Assembly: GCA_025602905.1 (NCBI GenBank) | Contig: JAHLKI010000038.1 | Span: 1-64,000, forward strand | DNA: 64,000 nucleotides | Direction of reading: 5' to 3' | Source of the DNA: Phlyctochytrium arcticum | Taxonomy: Eukaryota; Chytridiomycota; Chytridiomycetes; Chytridiales; Chytridiaceae | In this document: positions 33,178 to 44,755 of the stretch, one piece after another | Position numbering within the stretch: position 1 is the first letter of the stretch | How the letters are laid out: each line of letters opens with the position of its first letter | Notes under the pieces: generated by a model | What the model saw: the letters and a program-made list of their open reading frames with translations, nothing else | Database searches by the model: none | Told to the model about the DNA's origin: nothing | Translations under genes and position numbers: made by a program

Positions 33178-34419
33178 ATGTCCAACTTTGAGCGAGAGGG
33201 CCGGAATCTACTGGCGGAGGCGGAGAAGAAGGCGGCGTACAAGAGCTTTTTCGGTGGAAACAAGCTCGAAGAAGCGTCAGATTTGTATGCAAAGGCGGCA
33301 AATGCCTTCAAACTCGGCAAGAAATGTAAGTTTGGGGGGCCAGTTGTGGACTGTCGAAGAGGGTCGAACTGGTACGGGCAAGGGATCCTTGCCTTATTCT
33401 AAACGCCCTCTGTCTCCAATGCTTCCCGTCCTCAGATGTCTAACAAGTGTGTTTTTTTTCAACAGGGCGAGAAGCTGGAGACGCTTTCATGTCCCAAGGA
33501 GGTGTCTTGCTACGCATGAACGAGCGAGATGAAGCATCTTCAGCCTTTCTGAATGCATCCAAAGCGTTCAAGAAGAACAGCCCACAGGGTAGGATATGGA
33601 CGTTTGATCCATCGCAGGCAGGAGGTGATTAACAATGATGGTAGACGCTGTCTCTGCGTTGCAGCAAGCGGTAGAACTCTTGACCGAACGCGGTCGATTC
33701 AGTGTGGCCGCCAATAACCAAAAAATGATTGCGGAGATCTACGAGAATGATTTGGCCGATTTTGAGAAAGCGCTCCATGCATATGAGATTGCTGCCGAAT
33801 GGTACTCTGGGGAGGACTCTAATGCGTAAGCCCTTTTCAATATCTACGGGAGACTTGTTATTAATCACTACGGTTCTCAGACAGGCGAATGGTTGCCTTT
33901 TGAAAGTCGGGCAATTTGCTGCTCAGGTTGAGCAGTACGACAAGGCCATCGAGAGTTTCGAGAAAGTCGCGTCAAACAGCATGAACAGTGCTCTTACAAG
34001 GTTCTCATTAAAGGACTACTTCCTGAAAGCTGGCTTATGCTATTTATGCGCGGGGGTAATGCATTTTTTCAACCTCTTACCTGTGGCCTACCTTACTCAT
34101 TGAGTGCGTTCCAGGATACCGTACGCACACGATCAGCCCTGGAGAGATACCGGAATATGGACGCAAACTTTGAAACTTCCCGGGAACACAATTTCTTTGC
34201 GGTACGTTACGAGGAGGAACCATTGTCCCGGACCCTGCAACTAACAATCTTTACTTAACCTTTAACTAGGCTCTTTTGGAAGCTGTCGAAGCTCAGGATT
34301 CACAACGATTTACCGATGTCGTGGCTGACTGGGATCGACTTACGAAGCTTGACAGCTGGAAGACTACCCTTTTGTTGCGTCTGAAGAAGACATTGGGCGA
34401 GGAGCTCGATTTCACTTAA
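33178..34419 (+). CDS. Alpha-SNAP (SEC17)
   Basis: Six exons (33178-33325, 33466-33588, 33645-33825, 33881-34055, 34115-34201, 34270-34419) give 287 residues in frame, as expected for alpha-SNAP. The protein is a TPR-like helical solenoid with family blocks AYKSFFGGNKLEEA near residue 20, KLGKKWREAGDAF, MIAEIYEND and a C-terminal LLLRLKKTL-type helix ending in acidic residues that stimulates NSF. It couples SNARE complexes to NSF/Sec18 for disassembly after membrane fusion. It shares a roughly 295-base promoter with CHMP5, which contains an AGCCCTAGCT motif at 33058-33067. Confidence 0.95.
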
Positions 34420-34709
34420 TTTACTGTTTGCTTCATTCTAGTCTCCTCATACGTTATGGGCGTGAAATACCTGTACATCTGATTGTTCGTGTAATATATC
34501 TGGAAAGCGTCCTTCCTGACCTTCATGCCTTGCCATTTGACATCCAAAAGGTCACATCCCTGATTCTGAATTTCTGATTGGTCACCAGTGGCTGTGCATT
34601 TATTTTATTGACAAAATCGCTGAGGTTAACCGTTAAAAACTCTCAGACATGGACGACACTTTTGTGCCAGAACTGCAATAAGCTACGAGAATGACGAGGG
34701 AAAGTCGCT

Positions 34710-35782
34710 ATGGAAGATGATGAGGAGGAGGAAAGTGTCGGTTCAGGGGAGGGGTCTGGAACCGAATCACCCAACGACAGCGACGACGCTGCGTGCACAG
34801 ACTTTCTACCGTTTGCCGAGGAATTTTGGCAGGTAATTTACCAGTATCATATCCCCATACGACAGTTTTAGTGATATGACCTCTCAATCAATCTAGGCAC
34901 GAGCTCTTCATGGTGAAGTACCGACTTTAGTACCAAACGATGAAGTGTTCACAATCCAAATACTTCGCCCAAACGGGTTTCGGTTGATGACGACCATACA
35001 GCTTTTGGGTTCCCACACTCTTGCTGTCCTACGGGATGCCTTTTACTGCCCGAAAGATTTTGTGATGCTGGATGGGAAAGTGTTGTCGCCGTCAAACGAA
35101 ATATATCGAAAAACCTCGGCATCTTTGTTTTTCATTGAGAATACCTGTTACATTGACGAGCGAGATCCTGATGCGGAAGACTACTCACTGTGAGCAATAT
35201 TCCTCCTATACTATTTGTCTGATCGACTAACTCCTTTGAAGACCCATCCTCGAATGGCTAAATGATTCCAGTCGTGTAGCACGCTACAATTTGCCCAATA
35301 TGTCAACAGTAACGCAGTCTTCCACTTGCCTGACGGATCTACCGGTCGTTCTGCACAAAAAGTACCTATTTCAGCATCAAGGTAGCTGCGAGCACATTTT
35401 CACCATCTCTGCGCGAACGTAAGTTGCATGCTTGTTTTCCCATAATCTCTGCTGAAACGTTCCATCGGCTAGCCCCCTCAAGTCCAACGATGACTTCAAG
35501 ACGTATCCCCGAATGTCAATGATCAAGAGACAATTTGTTCGAATGCTATTCTGTCAGGTGTGCTTTGAGACGAAAGCAGGGTATTTCAAGCTTTTTTTTT
35601 GCTTACATCTGGCATTTCATGCTGATCAGATTCTTAGATGGATAACAATTGATGACATGCGGGCAGATCGGAATCCTTGCTTGTGGTGTCCCAAATGCTA
35701 TGATTTGTTCCACTTTCAGAGCGATGGGAGTCCTGCGCATGACTTTGAGGCTCACCAGTTTTCACTTACCTTGGAGCCGTGA
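34710..35782 (+). CDS. snRNA-activating protein complex subunit 3 (SNAPC3-like)
   Basis: Five exons (34710-34832, 34897-35189, 35242-35418, 35473-35580, 35638-35782) encode 281 residues. The acidic N-terminus precedes a conserved C-terminal half with an HQGSCEHIFTI block (about residue 179) and Cys motifs CQVC and CPKC, which together with nearby His form the zinc-binding part of SNAPC3/SRD2 proteins, followed by a WITIDDM block. SNAPC3 binds the proximal sequence element of snRNA genes for Pol II and Pol III. Two short upstream frames (34649-34681 and 34691-34720) precede the chosen start, and the second overlaps it. For the last intron, the acceptor at 35637 is the only one that avoids a stop. 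Confidence 0.87.
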
Positions 35783-35996
35783 TTTCTGATCACGATCTGA
35801 GGCCCGTCCTAGCAACTTATAAAAAAAAGACTTCCCATTGTATTGATCGTGAAGACCCGTATTCCAGTTTTCCTAGTCCCTTAACTTTATTTTTTTCTAA
35901 GCGGAAAAAACTATAACTTTTACCCATCTCTGATGTCAAGTCACGAAGTGTCACTTTTCCCAGGTGGCGCGGCCAACGCGTGCGTGCGCGAACGGG

Positions 35997-36004
35997 TATA
36001 TAAA
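35997..36004 (+). promoter_or_regulatory. TATA box of the glycogen phosphorylase gene
   Basis: TATATAAA sits 55 bases before the phosphorylase start codon, downstream of a CpG-rich stretch (ACGCGTGCGTGCGCG at 35976-35990). This is a good position for a core promoter with a short leader. Confidence 0.6.
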
Positions 36005-36058
36005 GAGGACGCTCGCGGTACCCATCCTCGCTGCCTTCCCACTTCCCGCAGCGTGAAG

Positions 36059-39000
36059 ATGAGCAGAACCCGAAGCAACACTGGGCCCGGGCAGTCGCCG
36101 ACCTGGAAACCACCCGCGGCGGCCGAGCAGATCTGGCGCGAACTCAGTCGGGAAGACCCGACGGATGACAGGAGCATTCAAAAGTCCTTTATTCGCCATG
36201 CCACAAAGACACTGGCCCGCAGCTCGTTCAACATGGACGATTTTGCCGCCTACCAAGCGACGGCGCACAGGTACTGTTTACTGATCTTGTTCGTTTTGAA
36301 GTTTCACCGAGGTTGACCCGCCTCCCATTTTCCAACAGCGTGCGCGACCACCTTTTGGACCGCTGGAATACCACCCAGCAATGCCACAGCGAAAAGGATC
36401 CCAAGGTGGGTTTTATTTACTCAATTTATTGATTAAATGAGCGGACCACTAATATAATATACATGTAGCGGGTGTACTACATGTCGCTAGAGTTTTTGAT
36501 TGGGCGCACACTGGACAATGCGCTTCTTAACATGGATCTGAAGAAAAACTACAAGAAGGCCATTGGCGGAATCGGTTTTAATCTCGAAGATTTGGTCGAT
36601 GAGGAAATGGACGCTGCCCTGGGTAATGGAGGTCTTGGTCGTTTGGCTGCTTGCTTCATGGATTCCCTTGCTACTCTTGACTATCCTGCATGGTCCGTAA
36701 ATAATTGTCACTCCAGCCACTCTTCTATTTTAACATGATAAATTGATTAGGGGTTATGGAATTCGCTACGAGTACGGTATCTTCCAACAGAAGGTACGGA
36801 TGGCGAAATGATGCAAGCGGAGAACAATTGTTTTGACAACTTTTTATTGCAGCTCGTAGACGGCTACCAAACCGAATACCCGGATTACTGGTTGACTTTC
36901 GGCAATCCCTGGGAAATCCAACGTCTTGATGTTTCGTATGATGTTCGTTTCCGCGGCTACGTTGACAAGTACATTGATGCCAAGGGTGATACTCGTTACC
37001 GTTGGGATGGGGGCGAAAAGGTCGGGGCTGTTGCCAACGATTATCCCATTCCCGGTTTTGGTACTCGCAACTGTATCAACATCCGTCTGTGGTCCAGTAA
37101 GCCAAAGAAGGAATTTGACTTTGCCAGGTTTGTCCATTCCCAACCAGCCACGTTTGTCAATCACCTCTGACGCAATTGAATAGCTTCAACGAAGGAAACT
37201 ACGACAAGAGTGTTGAGGAACAGAAGGCTGCCGAAAACATTACTAGTGTTCTTTACCCCAATGACAACCACATGGTTGGAAAAGTGCTGCGCCTCAAACA
37301 ACAGTACTTTTTCGTGTGTGCCACTCTGCAGGACATTATTCGCCGCTTCAAGAAGACTGGCCGACCCTGGACCGAGTTTCCCGACCAAGTGTCTATTCAA
37401 CTGAACGACACTCACCCCACCCTCTCGATTGTTGAGCTCCAGCGGGTTCTGCTCGACGAAGAGGGTCTTACTTGGGATGAGGCTTGGGACATTGTTACCC
37501 GCACGTACTCTTACACCAACCACACCGTCCTCCCCGAGGCGCTCGAAAAGTGGGCCGTTCCCCTCTTGTCTGACCTTCTTCCCCGTCACATGATGCTGAT
37601 CTTTGAGCTCAACTTGTATTTCCTGCAGCAAGTGGAGAAAGCGTATCCTGGAGACAGGGACATCCTGCGCCGCATGTCTATCATTGAGGAGGGACACCCC
37701 CAGCACGTTCGTATGGCACATCTCGCGGCCGTTGGCAGTCACCACGTGAACGGAGTAGCCGAACTTCACTCGGAATTGGTCAAGACCACCATCTTTGCTG
37801 ATTTTGTTCAGTTCTATGGCAAGGAAAAATTTGTCAATGTTACCAATGGAGTTACACCCCGTCGCTGGTTGCACCAGGCCAATCCCGATCTGAGTGCGCT
37901 GATTGACGAAAAGTTGGGCAGCCAGGCTTGGCTCAAAGATCTGTCCCAGCTGGCAAAGTTGAAGAAATTCGCGACTGATGCTGACTTCCAGGCGAGATTC
38001 ATGGACATCAAGTACAAGAACAAGATGCGCCTTGCTGAGTATATTCGTGAAGTTCTCCAAATTGAAATCTCCCCGGATGCCCTCTTTGACGTCCAGTGTA
38101 AGCGAATGCACGAGTACAAGCGTCAGCACATGAACATTTTCGGCGTCATTCACCGATACCAGCGCTTGAAGACCCTGAGCAAGACCGACTTGGAGAAGGA
38201 AGTGCCACGTGTAGTTATCTTTGCCGGAAAGGCCGCACCTGGGTACTACACCGCCAAGCTCATTATTAAGCTGATTAACAATGTCGCGGCTGTTCTCAAC
38301 AATGACCCGGTTACATCGAAGTACCTGAAGCTGATTTTCATTCCCAACTACAATGTGTCTGTGGCGGAAGTTTTGATTCCCGCCAGCGACCTTTCGCAGC
38401 ATATTTCTACCGCCGGTACTGAAGCCTCAGGAACTTCGAACATGTATGTGTGATTTGCTGGTCACTTTTGGATCACGCACTTACGTTTGCACCTGTAGGA
38501 AATTCGTTCTAAATGGAGGTCTTATCTTGGGTACCGTCGATGGAGGTATGTTCACGCTAAAGCCGTTGCCTTGATGCCAACCTCATTCTGGGATGTAGCA
38601 AACATTGAGATTGGAGAAGAAGTCGGTCAGGATAACATCTTCTTTTTCGGTGCTGTCGCCAACGAAGTTGAGGATATCCGTCACAATCAAATGTACCACA
38701 GCACTCCTATGGATGAGAAGCTCCTGGCCGTTGTTAAAAGCATCCAGGCTGGACAGTTTGGGGACGCCCTTGTTTTTGAGCCATTGCTGGGTAAGGTCTT
38801 TGCCGGTCGTTTACTTGGACTTGTATTCTAACATTTTTCCAGCTACCCTCCGTACCGATTACTACTTGCTGAGCAAAGACTTTGGCGCATGTAAGTGAAT
38901 CTCCATAATGCAAGTGTGCCAGATAACGCCTAATACTCCTTGAATTCATAGTCCTGAAGGCAATGGATAAGGCCGACGAAGTATTTAAAAACAAGGCAGA

Positions 39001-39209
39001 CTGGGCTAAGCGCTGCATCGCTGCGTTCGCCAGTATGGGCAAATTCAGCTCTGACAGGTACCGTAATGTTTGAACCGTGCATGCTTGTCCATAGACTTAC
39101 CGGTTCGGTTGAATCCTTTTTCAGATCTATTCAAGACTACGCTACCAAGATATGGAAGGTCAAGCCTGTCCCTACCGGAGACGATGGTCCGGTCACTGCT
39201 AAGGCCTAG
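36059..39209 (+). CDS. Glycogen phosphorylase
   Basis: Eleven exons (36059-36270, 36339-36405, 36469-36692, 36751-36793, 36853-37127, 37184-38443, 38499-38545, 38599-38790, 38843-38890, 38952-39057, 39125-39209) join exactly into 852 residues. The enzyme removes glucose from glycogen as glucose-1-phosphate in the cytosol. Visible blocks include [28 protein letters not shown], the QLNDTHP motif, KRMHEYKRQ and the pyridoxal-phosphate site EASGTSNMK with Lys695, split by an intron. The N-terminus has a short region before the catalytic core with several Ser/Thr, where fungal enzymes are regulated by phosphorylation; this is inferred. A long minus-strand open frame (37161-38402) is only its antisense shadow. 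Confidence 0.97.
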
Positions 39210-39383
39210 ACTTTGCCTTTGACCGGTCAAATACGGGGAATCCTTGTGACCTCGTTGATTATGTGCATCTTTCTTTTTTGTAAACCTTTTTAACTATAAA
39301 TACACGATTTCGAGTCGCATCCTGCTCATTACATCTACATACTGGTTTGACCAGCAGCTACAGTACATGCTACCTACACCGAA

Positions 39384-40193
39384 CTAACTAGGTGGCGGCC
39401 CTGATTTGTGAAAAAAGAGTCGATCAAACTTTTGGGGATCCGGTACGCGACCCTGCCGCTCCAAATTATACGTCCCCCGTCCTTCCATTCGCATTTGAAT
39501 AGCTGGTTCCTGTCGCAACGCTTTCAGCTGCGACATCACCCAGTTAGTCTTTGCCTCTGATCCTTCATTTGGGAGTTTGGCAGGAATGATTGGCTCAAGT
39601 GTCTGGACTGAACTAATTGGCACTCTCACGGTTGGTCTAAACATTCTACCTGTTGTGATGACGACCGATGTAGGAGAATCCGGTACAATCTTCTTTACAC
39701 CCCTAAATCATAAAGGAGCGGTCAATACCGATCCCACATGCAATGATTGAGCACAAACATGGATGTACCTGCTTGCGACCCGATGTACACCCCATGCAAA
39801 TAACAGTCCTAAACTGCCAATCCCGCAAGATATCGCTATTCGCTTCGCCGGCGTGTCCATCCACTCCGGAATATCCTCTAATTTTTTGACATCCGTCTCT
39901 TTCGTCTTCTCAATTGATTGCCCCGCTTCCGATGATTCCTTCACGCCTTTGACTAGACCTTCCATGTGGCCCCAGACAGATCCACCCACCAGACCCCAGA
40001 AGAGGACATGACCAATACCGAGAAAGTAAAAGAGACCAAAGACGCGGGGATTGGGGTGGAGGTAGAGGGGAACTGGGGTGGCGGATATGATTCGGGCACG
40101 GGGAATGCTGCTGGAGGAAAGGCGGGTGTAGTGGAGAAGTGGTGATTGGTGCTTCTTTTGTAGTAGGCGGAGTTGGGATCTGCAGGTCAACAT
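39384..40193 (-). CDS. TMEM223-like mitochondrial membrane protein
   Basis: Two exons (39769-40193 and 39384-39702) give 247 residues. The basic, Ser-rich N-terminus looks like a mitochondrial targeting sequence. Two transmembrane segments follow (about residues 50-70 with FGLFYFLGIGHVLFW, and about 120-137). A C-terminal domain then begins with a VVITTGRMFRPTVRVPISSV stretch, which matches the layout of TMEM223. Human TMEM223 is an inner-membrane factor for cytochrome oxidase subunit I synthesis. The match is by topology and a few motifs, so this is a probable rather than certain assignment. It is head-to-head with the OB-fold gene at 40407. Confidence 0.6.
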
Positions 40194-40406
40194 TTTTGAA
40201 ATTTGACGAACTTGCTGCCAATCTAGCTGCCAATCGTACGATTTGGCCTTGCTTTTTGCTGATCCAACAATCAACGTCCTGTTTCAGTCACAAGATCCAC
40301 TGATAATGGGCGTGTAAGAATGCTGAACTATCCCACGATACGCGGAAATTTCTTTGAGAGTTGGAAACCGGGATTGTGATTGGGGTGGTTGGTCGGAGCT
40401 CGTCGT

Positions 40407-41270
40407 ATGAGCTTGCTCAAGAAATGGCTGGCCGAGCATGCTGCTCAACAGCTACGGGAAGTGACGGACCTCGTTGCCGCCAATCCTCTTGATCTGGAAG
40501 TCCGGGAGGCCATCACTTCACCGTCGTTCTGCTTTCCTTGTTCCAGAGTGCGGAAAAGAGTGCGAGTCCTGGAGGTTAGATTATTCCTGAAAGTAACTCC
40601 CTGATGGAAACGGACGATCCAATGAGTTGCTTTTAGATCACATCGTATAATCCTGCATCGGACATACCCATGACACTACAAGTGACGGATGGGCACGTTT
40701 ACTTGGATTGCATGATTGGCCCGCTGGTTCATCATGATTACAATAGGTGAAAACTGGAGACGTCTACTCTACAGTGCAAATATTGAATCATTTCCTGTAA
40801 AGGCGGAGGCAGAGCCTTAGCACTTGCCTACCCTCAATCACAGCGCTACGAGGCGCCTACATCATCATTCAAATGTCTTCGCTAAAGATGATTCGCCCAT
40901 CCACCACCCAGCACTCTTTCGGTATTGGAATGATTATCAATGATTTGACCTTTATCGGCAGTCATGGCACACAACCAGAGCACAATGCTTGTCATCTGAT
41001 GGAGGCTCCCACGGTCATAAAGGCCATCAACGATTGGATGAACACGTAAGTAACCATATCAGCGCGTGGAGGATAGTCCAAAAGGGCCTAACTGAACACA
41101 ATTCCAGATCTGCGAATGCGCGAGCTACAATCGCAGCTCGAGAGAAGGCAAAATCTCCAGAACTGTCGTCTGCAATCATGAACGAGTTTAACCCCGACAT
41201 TGACGCTGGCTTCACCCAAGGCGGCCTGGAAATCATTATCGACGAATTGCCCAATACTTTCAGGGATTGA
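40407..41270 (+). CDS. OB-fold protein, possible TPP1-like telomere subunit
   Basis: Four exons (40407-40574, 40637-40746, 40803-41045, 41108-41270) make 227 residues. An N-terminal LKKWLAEH helix leads into a beta-rich domain with strands RVRVLEITSY, MTLQVTDGHVYLDCMIG (about residues 67-83), ALRGAYIIIQMSS and FGIGMIINDLTFIG. The order, the DG turn inside the second strand and the Trp-containing start resemble the OB fold of TPP1/Tpz1, the shelterin subunit that recruits telomerase. Sequence identity must be low, so this is a fold-level suggestion; other OB-fold proteins remain possible. The C-terminal 60 residues are variable and acidic. Confidence 0.5.
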
Positions 41271-41392
41271 ATGAAGACGGTGCACCTCGAGTCAAAACGA
41301 ATGAAAATTTCAACCGTAGACATGTAGTGTGTATATTGATGTAAATTGATGCGAAACAGGGAGAATAACAATATTTGACTTGCATAGTTCGC

Positions 41393-41770
41393 TTAATGGT
41401 GAGTGTGGTGCTCGGGGGACAGAAGGAATTCCTTGCGGTTGAAGTACTCAAACTAAAGTGCAATGAAAATAATTAGTTTGCATGAAGGGAGAGCAGTCTG
41501 AGATGCCAAAACGTACCTTCTTGTCAGCCCAAGATTTGACAGCGAAAAATACCAATGCAGGGGGACCAATGAAGATTGCCTGGCGAGTGGTACGCTTCAT
41601 GAGGTTGAAGGCACCGGGGTTGAAGAAACCCTTCATTGTCCTAATCTGGAATGGCGACAAGCCATATTCGTAGAAGCCGTTCTGGCGCGACAAGTTACCC
41701 CACCACCTGCGACAGGCCCGTTAGTTCAGCGTTGTTGCGGCGGTGAATACTGTGCTTACTTGTGTCCCAT
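41393..41770 (-). CDS. Cytochrome b-c1 complex subunit 8 (QCR8)
   Basis: Three exons (41760-41770, 41517-41706, 41393-41452) code for 86 residues, the normal size. The first coding exon is only 11 bases. The sequence has the family's KWWGNL start, FYEYGLSPFQIR, KGFFNPG and a single membrane helix IGPPALVFFAVKSWAD followed by a charged tail. QCR8 sits on the inter-membrane side of complex III with cytochrome b. It is convergent with the OB-fold gene, 122 bases apart. Confidence 0.92.
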
Positions 41771-41948
41771 CTTTGCTATTGGATGTTAAAAAGTTGAAGG
41801 TGGAATGAGGTTGCTCCCGCGTAATTTCCATCGGGTGGATGATTTCGAGAGCAGCCCGCCGCCACGTGATTGCCATGGCAACAAATCAACCATCGTGCTT
41901 TTGACCTGTTGGTGGAATTTGGCAATCACCGAAACAAAGATCCTTGAA

Positions 41949-42977
41949 ATGACAACGTCGGCACTGCGTGTGAAGCCATTCAAAAGGCAGCGGACGACCC
42001 AAAGGGGACGGCTGTTTGATGACGAGTCATTTGGAGATGTCCTGAAGGAGTTGTTGGCGGAGGGGCGGTTGGAGCGGAGGACAAAAGAGGGTTTGGATAG
42101 CTGGAACGAATATGCAGCCTAGGCAAAGTACCCAAAAAGATTACCGTCTTGCAGTACATTGTGCATATGCATGGACACGAATATCCGCTAAAGACCATTT
42201 CCAATTATTTGTTGGCTGTTGGCGACTGGATGACCACTCAACGGCGTCAAGAAGAATGGGAGGCGATTATGCAGGATCCCGACATTCGCGAGCTGGAAGA
42301 GGCTGTCCGCAAGCTTCAGGACCGCGCGGGATTGATTGAGGTGGTGCCAAAATCGATGTTAACGATCGACGGCTTGATCAAACTGGCGGACGCCTGATCA
42401 CTCAGACCCACTCCACATCTATGACAACGCGCTTTTTATGGCCATTCTGCTGACTGGATTCTTTGGTATGTTTCGCCTGGGAGAGCTAGTGTGGCCGGAC
42501 GAGCAATGCTACAGGATGGCCGCCAACATTCCAATGCGCAGCAGCCTGCGCTGTTTCGACGAGTCTTTTTCCTTTGAGCAAGTGTCTCGGAAGAGGGATG
42601 TTTTCTATCAGAGGCGGCCGGTCACCGTTCAGAAGCGAAAGGGAATTCCGGGGAAGATTGACGCATGCATTGCGATGATGTATTACTACCCCTGGCGAGA
42701 CACACACCATAACAGCAAGGAAGGACCTCTGTTCCTGATGTTAGATGGCCGGATACCGACACGGCGATGGTTTATCGACCGGTTCACAGCGGTGGTGGGT
42801 GACGAGTTTTCAGGTCATTCGCTACGGGCTGGCGGAGCAACATGGCTAGCAAGCACAGGAGTAAGCAAAACAGAGCTGATGATCGCCGGGAGATGGGGAC
42901 CCGAAACTTTTCTAAGCTACATCCGGAAAACCCCAGAGTTTGCCGAGGCCTTGGATAAAGCGGCTACGCTAGCATAG
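41949..42977 (+). pseudogene. Decayed tyrosine recombinase, Crypton-like
   Basis: Three frames in turn encode one tyrosine recombinase of about 340 residues: 41949-42122, about 42137-42397, and about 42400-42977. A TAG stop at 42120-42122 and two frame changes (near 42130 and 42395) break it; no introns fit. The SAM-like N-terminal core-binding region is in the first two parts. The third holds the catalytic set: Arg in FRLGEL (about 42475), HSLR (about 42817-42828) and the nucleophile Tyr in FLSYIRK (about 42918). Its arrangement and single-ORF nature suggest the Crypton class of fungal DNA transposons rather than DIRS, since no reverse transcriptase lies nearby. Element ends were not found. 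Confidence 0.8.
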
Positions 42978-43619
42978 GCTGCCCGAAGACAAGCTCGGTA
43001 TATAGACAATTGACAGGTACTCTGTAATTCTGTTTTGAACGTGTGAATCTCATTGGCGTTTTGTGCGTCGCTTTAGTGTTGGCAGAGGGCGGCCCTTGAT
43101 GTCCTGAAAGGCCATGCCGCAGCGGATTTTGAAGTAGCTGTGCGGAGAATCTTGGTGGATCGCTTTGCTCCAAACCTGGGGCCGCCTGATGCCCCTGCTC
43201 TCTGCTAGCACAATGAAAAGATGGCGTTGCCACGAAACATGGGGGAATGAGGGATGCGAACTTCCACGGCGTAGATGGGGCGGCTATCCAATTAGTGATC
43301 TGATAACGACCTCCACTCCCACGTTACCCCTGTAAGGACCCACCCCCATCACGTCCTGAGGCTACATTTTCGATCCGGCAAACGCGGGTATTTTATGCAC
43401 GCGTTAGACCTTACAGAAGATTCTTCGGGGGCGCCTCGGCTAGGATGAGCCAACTTGTAGAACTTCTCAGTATTCTCTTGTACAATTACCATTTATCTAT
43501 CTTAGTACAACCAGGGCTAGTTGGTATTGCAAATGTAAAGCGTAGGTTTTTGCGCATTTACAAGTTGCGCAATGTGCAACGGGAGAGCCCGAAGAGGTAG
43601 TTTTACAACAGTCGAGTAC
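42978..43619. other. Intergenic with one orphan coding-like segment
   Basis: Between the decayed recombinase and the HbrB gene. One stretch (43077-43208) follows a splice-acceptor-like CTTTAG and reads as 43 codons of ordinary composition (WQRAALDVLKGHAAADF...) before a stop, but no upstream exon joins it in frame. It may be a remnant of the recombinase element or of a lost gene. The rest shows nothing. Confidence 0.35.
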
Positions 43620-44657
43620 TCATATGACAACTTCATGGAGACCCCCGCGCTTACGCTGCCGCAGTACTGCAGCGATGGGATCGTCTCCATCCTGTATGAG
43701 GGCTCTCATCCCATCCAGGACGTACAGCATTTGCATGAGCCGCGTTGCAGTATCATTCATTTTGCGACCATTCTCAATATCTGCGACCAGCCTCGGAAAG
43801 ATTTCTGCCCAAAGAAGATGAGAAGTGACCTGGCACAGTTGCTCGAAGTGGGGTTATACCTGTCAATCGACCGCCTAGGGGTGCTATTATGTGATCTCGA
43901 AAAGAAACCAGAGACATCTCCCGCACGTTAGGGGGTTCACCAGTTCGATTTCCCGATGTACGCCATGAGGTTCGGACAGGTAAAAAGACTCCCTGAATGT
44001 ACGGCACCACTGTTCCAAAGTAGAAGGACCAAACCTCTACTAGTCGCCCTGCGAGTGCCTCATCTGCCACTGCAACAATCTTGTTCCCCAGTACCATCAT
44101 ACCGGTGGTAAACAGGTCGTTCAGGTCGTCGACAACAACATTGGCAGGTGTGTCACTGAGCCAATTACTGCAGCATTCTTTACGGCGTGAGGACATTTAT
44201 AAAACAAAGGACGTGTTACGACTTACCTCACTAGGTCATTCAAGTCCTCCATATGTCCTTTCAGGCCCTGACCGTTGAACAGTGGCAAGACCTTCTGGCA
44301 GAGGGCTTGCCATGCCCCGCCTCGGTATGCACCCGGATCAATTGCTTCTCTGCTCATTTTCTGCGGGTCCAAAGTTGCCATTGATTTGCCAGCATTGGAC
44401 ACATTTGTCACCGAGAAAGATGCGGTCAATCCACTGGTAGTGCCTGATACTGATTGTGGGGGAACAAGGAGAGAGCTTCCAACAACGGGTGATAATACTG
44501 CTGGCTGCGAGCTTTTGCGTGGTGGAGCATACGGCAGGGTCTGGACATTTCCAAGTGAGAGCGACGAAGCTGATGAGCCCGTTATGCTGTTTGCGCTCTG
44601 GTTCCGGGGACTACCACCAGACTGCCCGCCTGAGGATGTTTGCGTGGTTTGTGGCAT
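43620..44657 (-). CDS. HbrB/Bit61/PRR5-like TORC2 subunit (one apparent frameshift)
   Basis: Two exons (44227-44657 and 43620-44167) would encode about 325 residues. After a Ser/Gln-rich N-terminus comes the HbrB domain: KVLPLFNGQGL, a METLN-like HMEDLNDLV, LFTTGM, and EVWSFYFGTVVPYIQGVFLP around residues 115-220, followed by MSLVSFRDHIIAP and a helical tail. HbrB/Bit61 is the fungal counterpart of PRR5/Protor, a partner of TOR complex 2, which controls the actin cytoskeleton and polar growth. The frame shifts by one base at a GGGG run (43850-43853 on the plus strand); one base fewer restores the conserved tail. This could be a sequencing error or a real lesion. It is divergent from the TCD gene. 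Confidence 0.85.
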
Positions 44658-44744
44658 GTTTTACGTCGAAAGTCGGGATGGAATCTGGAATATTATCTGG
44701 AGTGTCATCAAAACCCCGCCGCGTTTTGCTCGGTTGCATATATG

Positions 44745-44755
44745 GGCTAGGGCTA
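44745..44755 (+). promoter_or_regulatory. GCTAGGG-type motif in the HbrB/TCD shared promoter
   Basis: GGCTAGGGCTA lies in the 188-base region between the HbrB and TCD start codons. Similar motifs occur at 31784-31794, 33058-33067 (reverse), 55632-55642 and 58720-58732 (reverse), all in intergenic promoter regions. Confidence 0.4.

Noticed and set aside
37161..38402. 413-codon minus-strand open frame
   Set aside because: It is antisense to the glycogen phosphorylase core exon, whose protein is unmistakable; codon bias of the real gene keeps the opposite frame open.
43920..43960. tRNA B-box-like GTTCGATTTCC
   Set aside because: It falls inside the HbrB coding exon and has no matching A box or acceptor stem.
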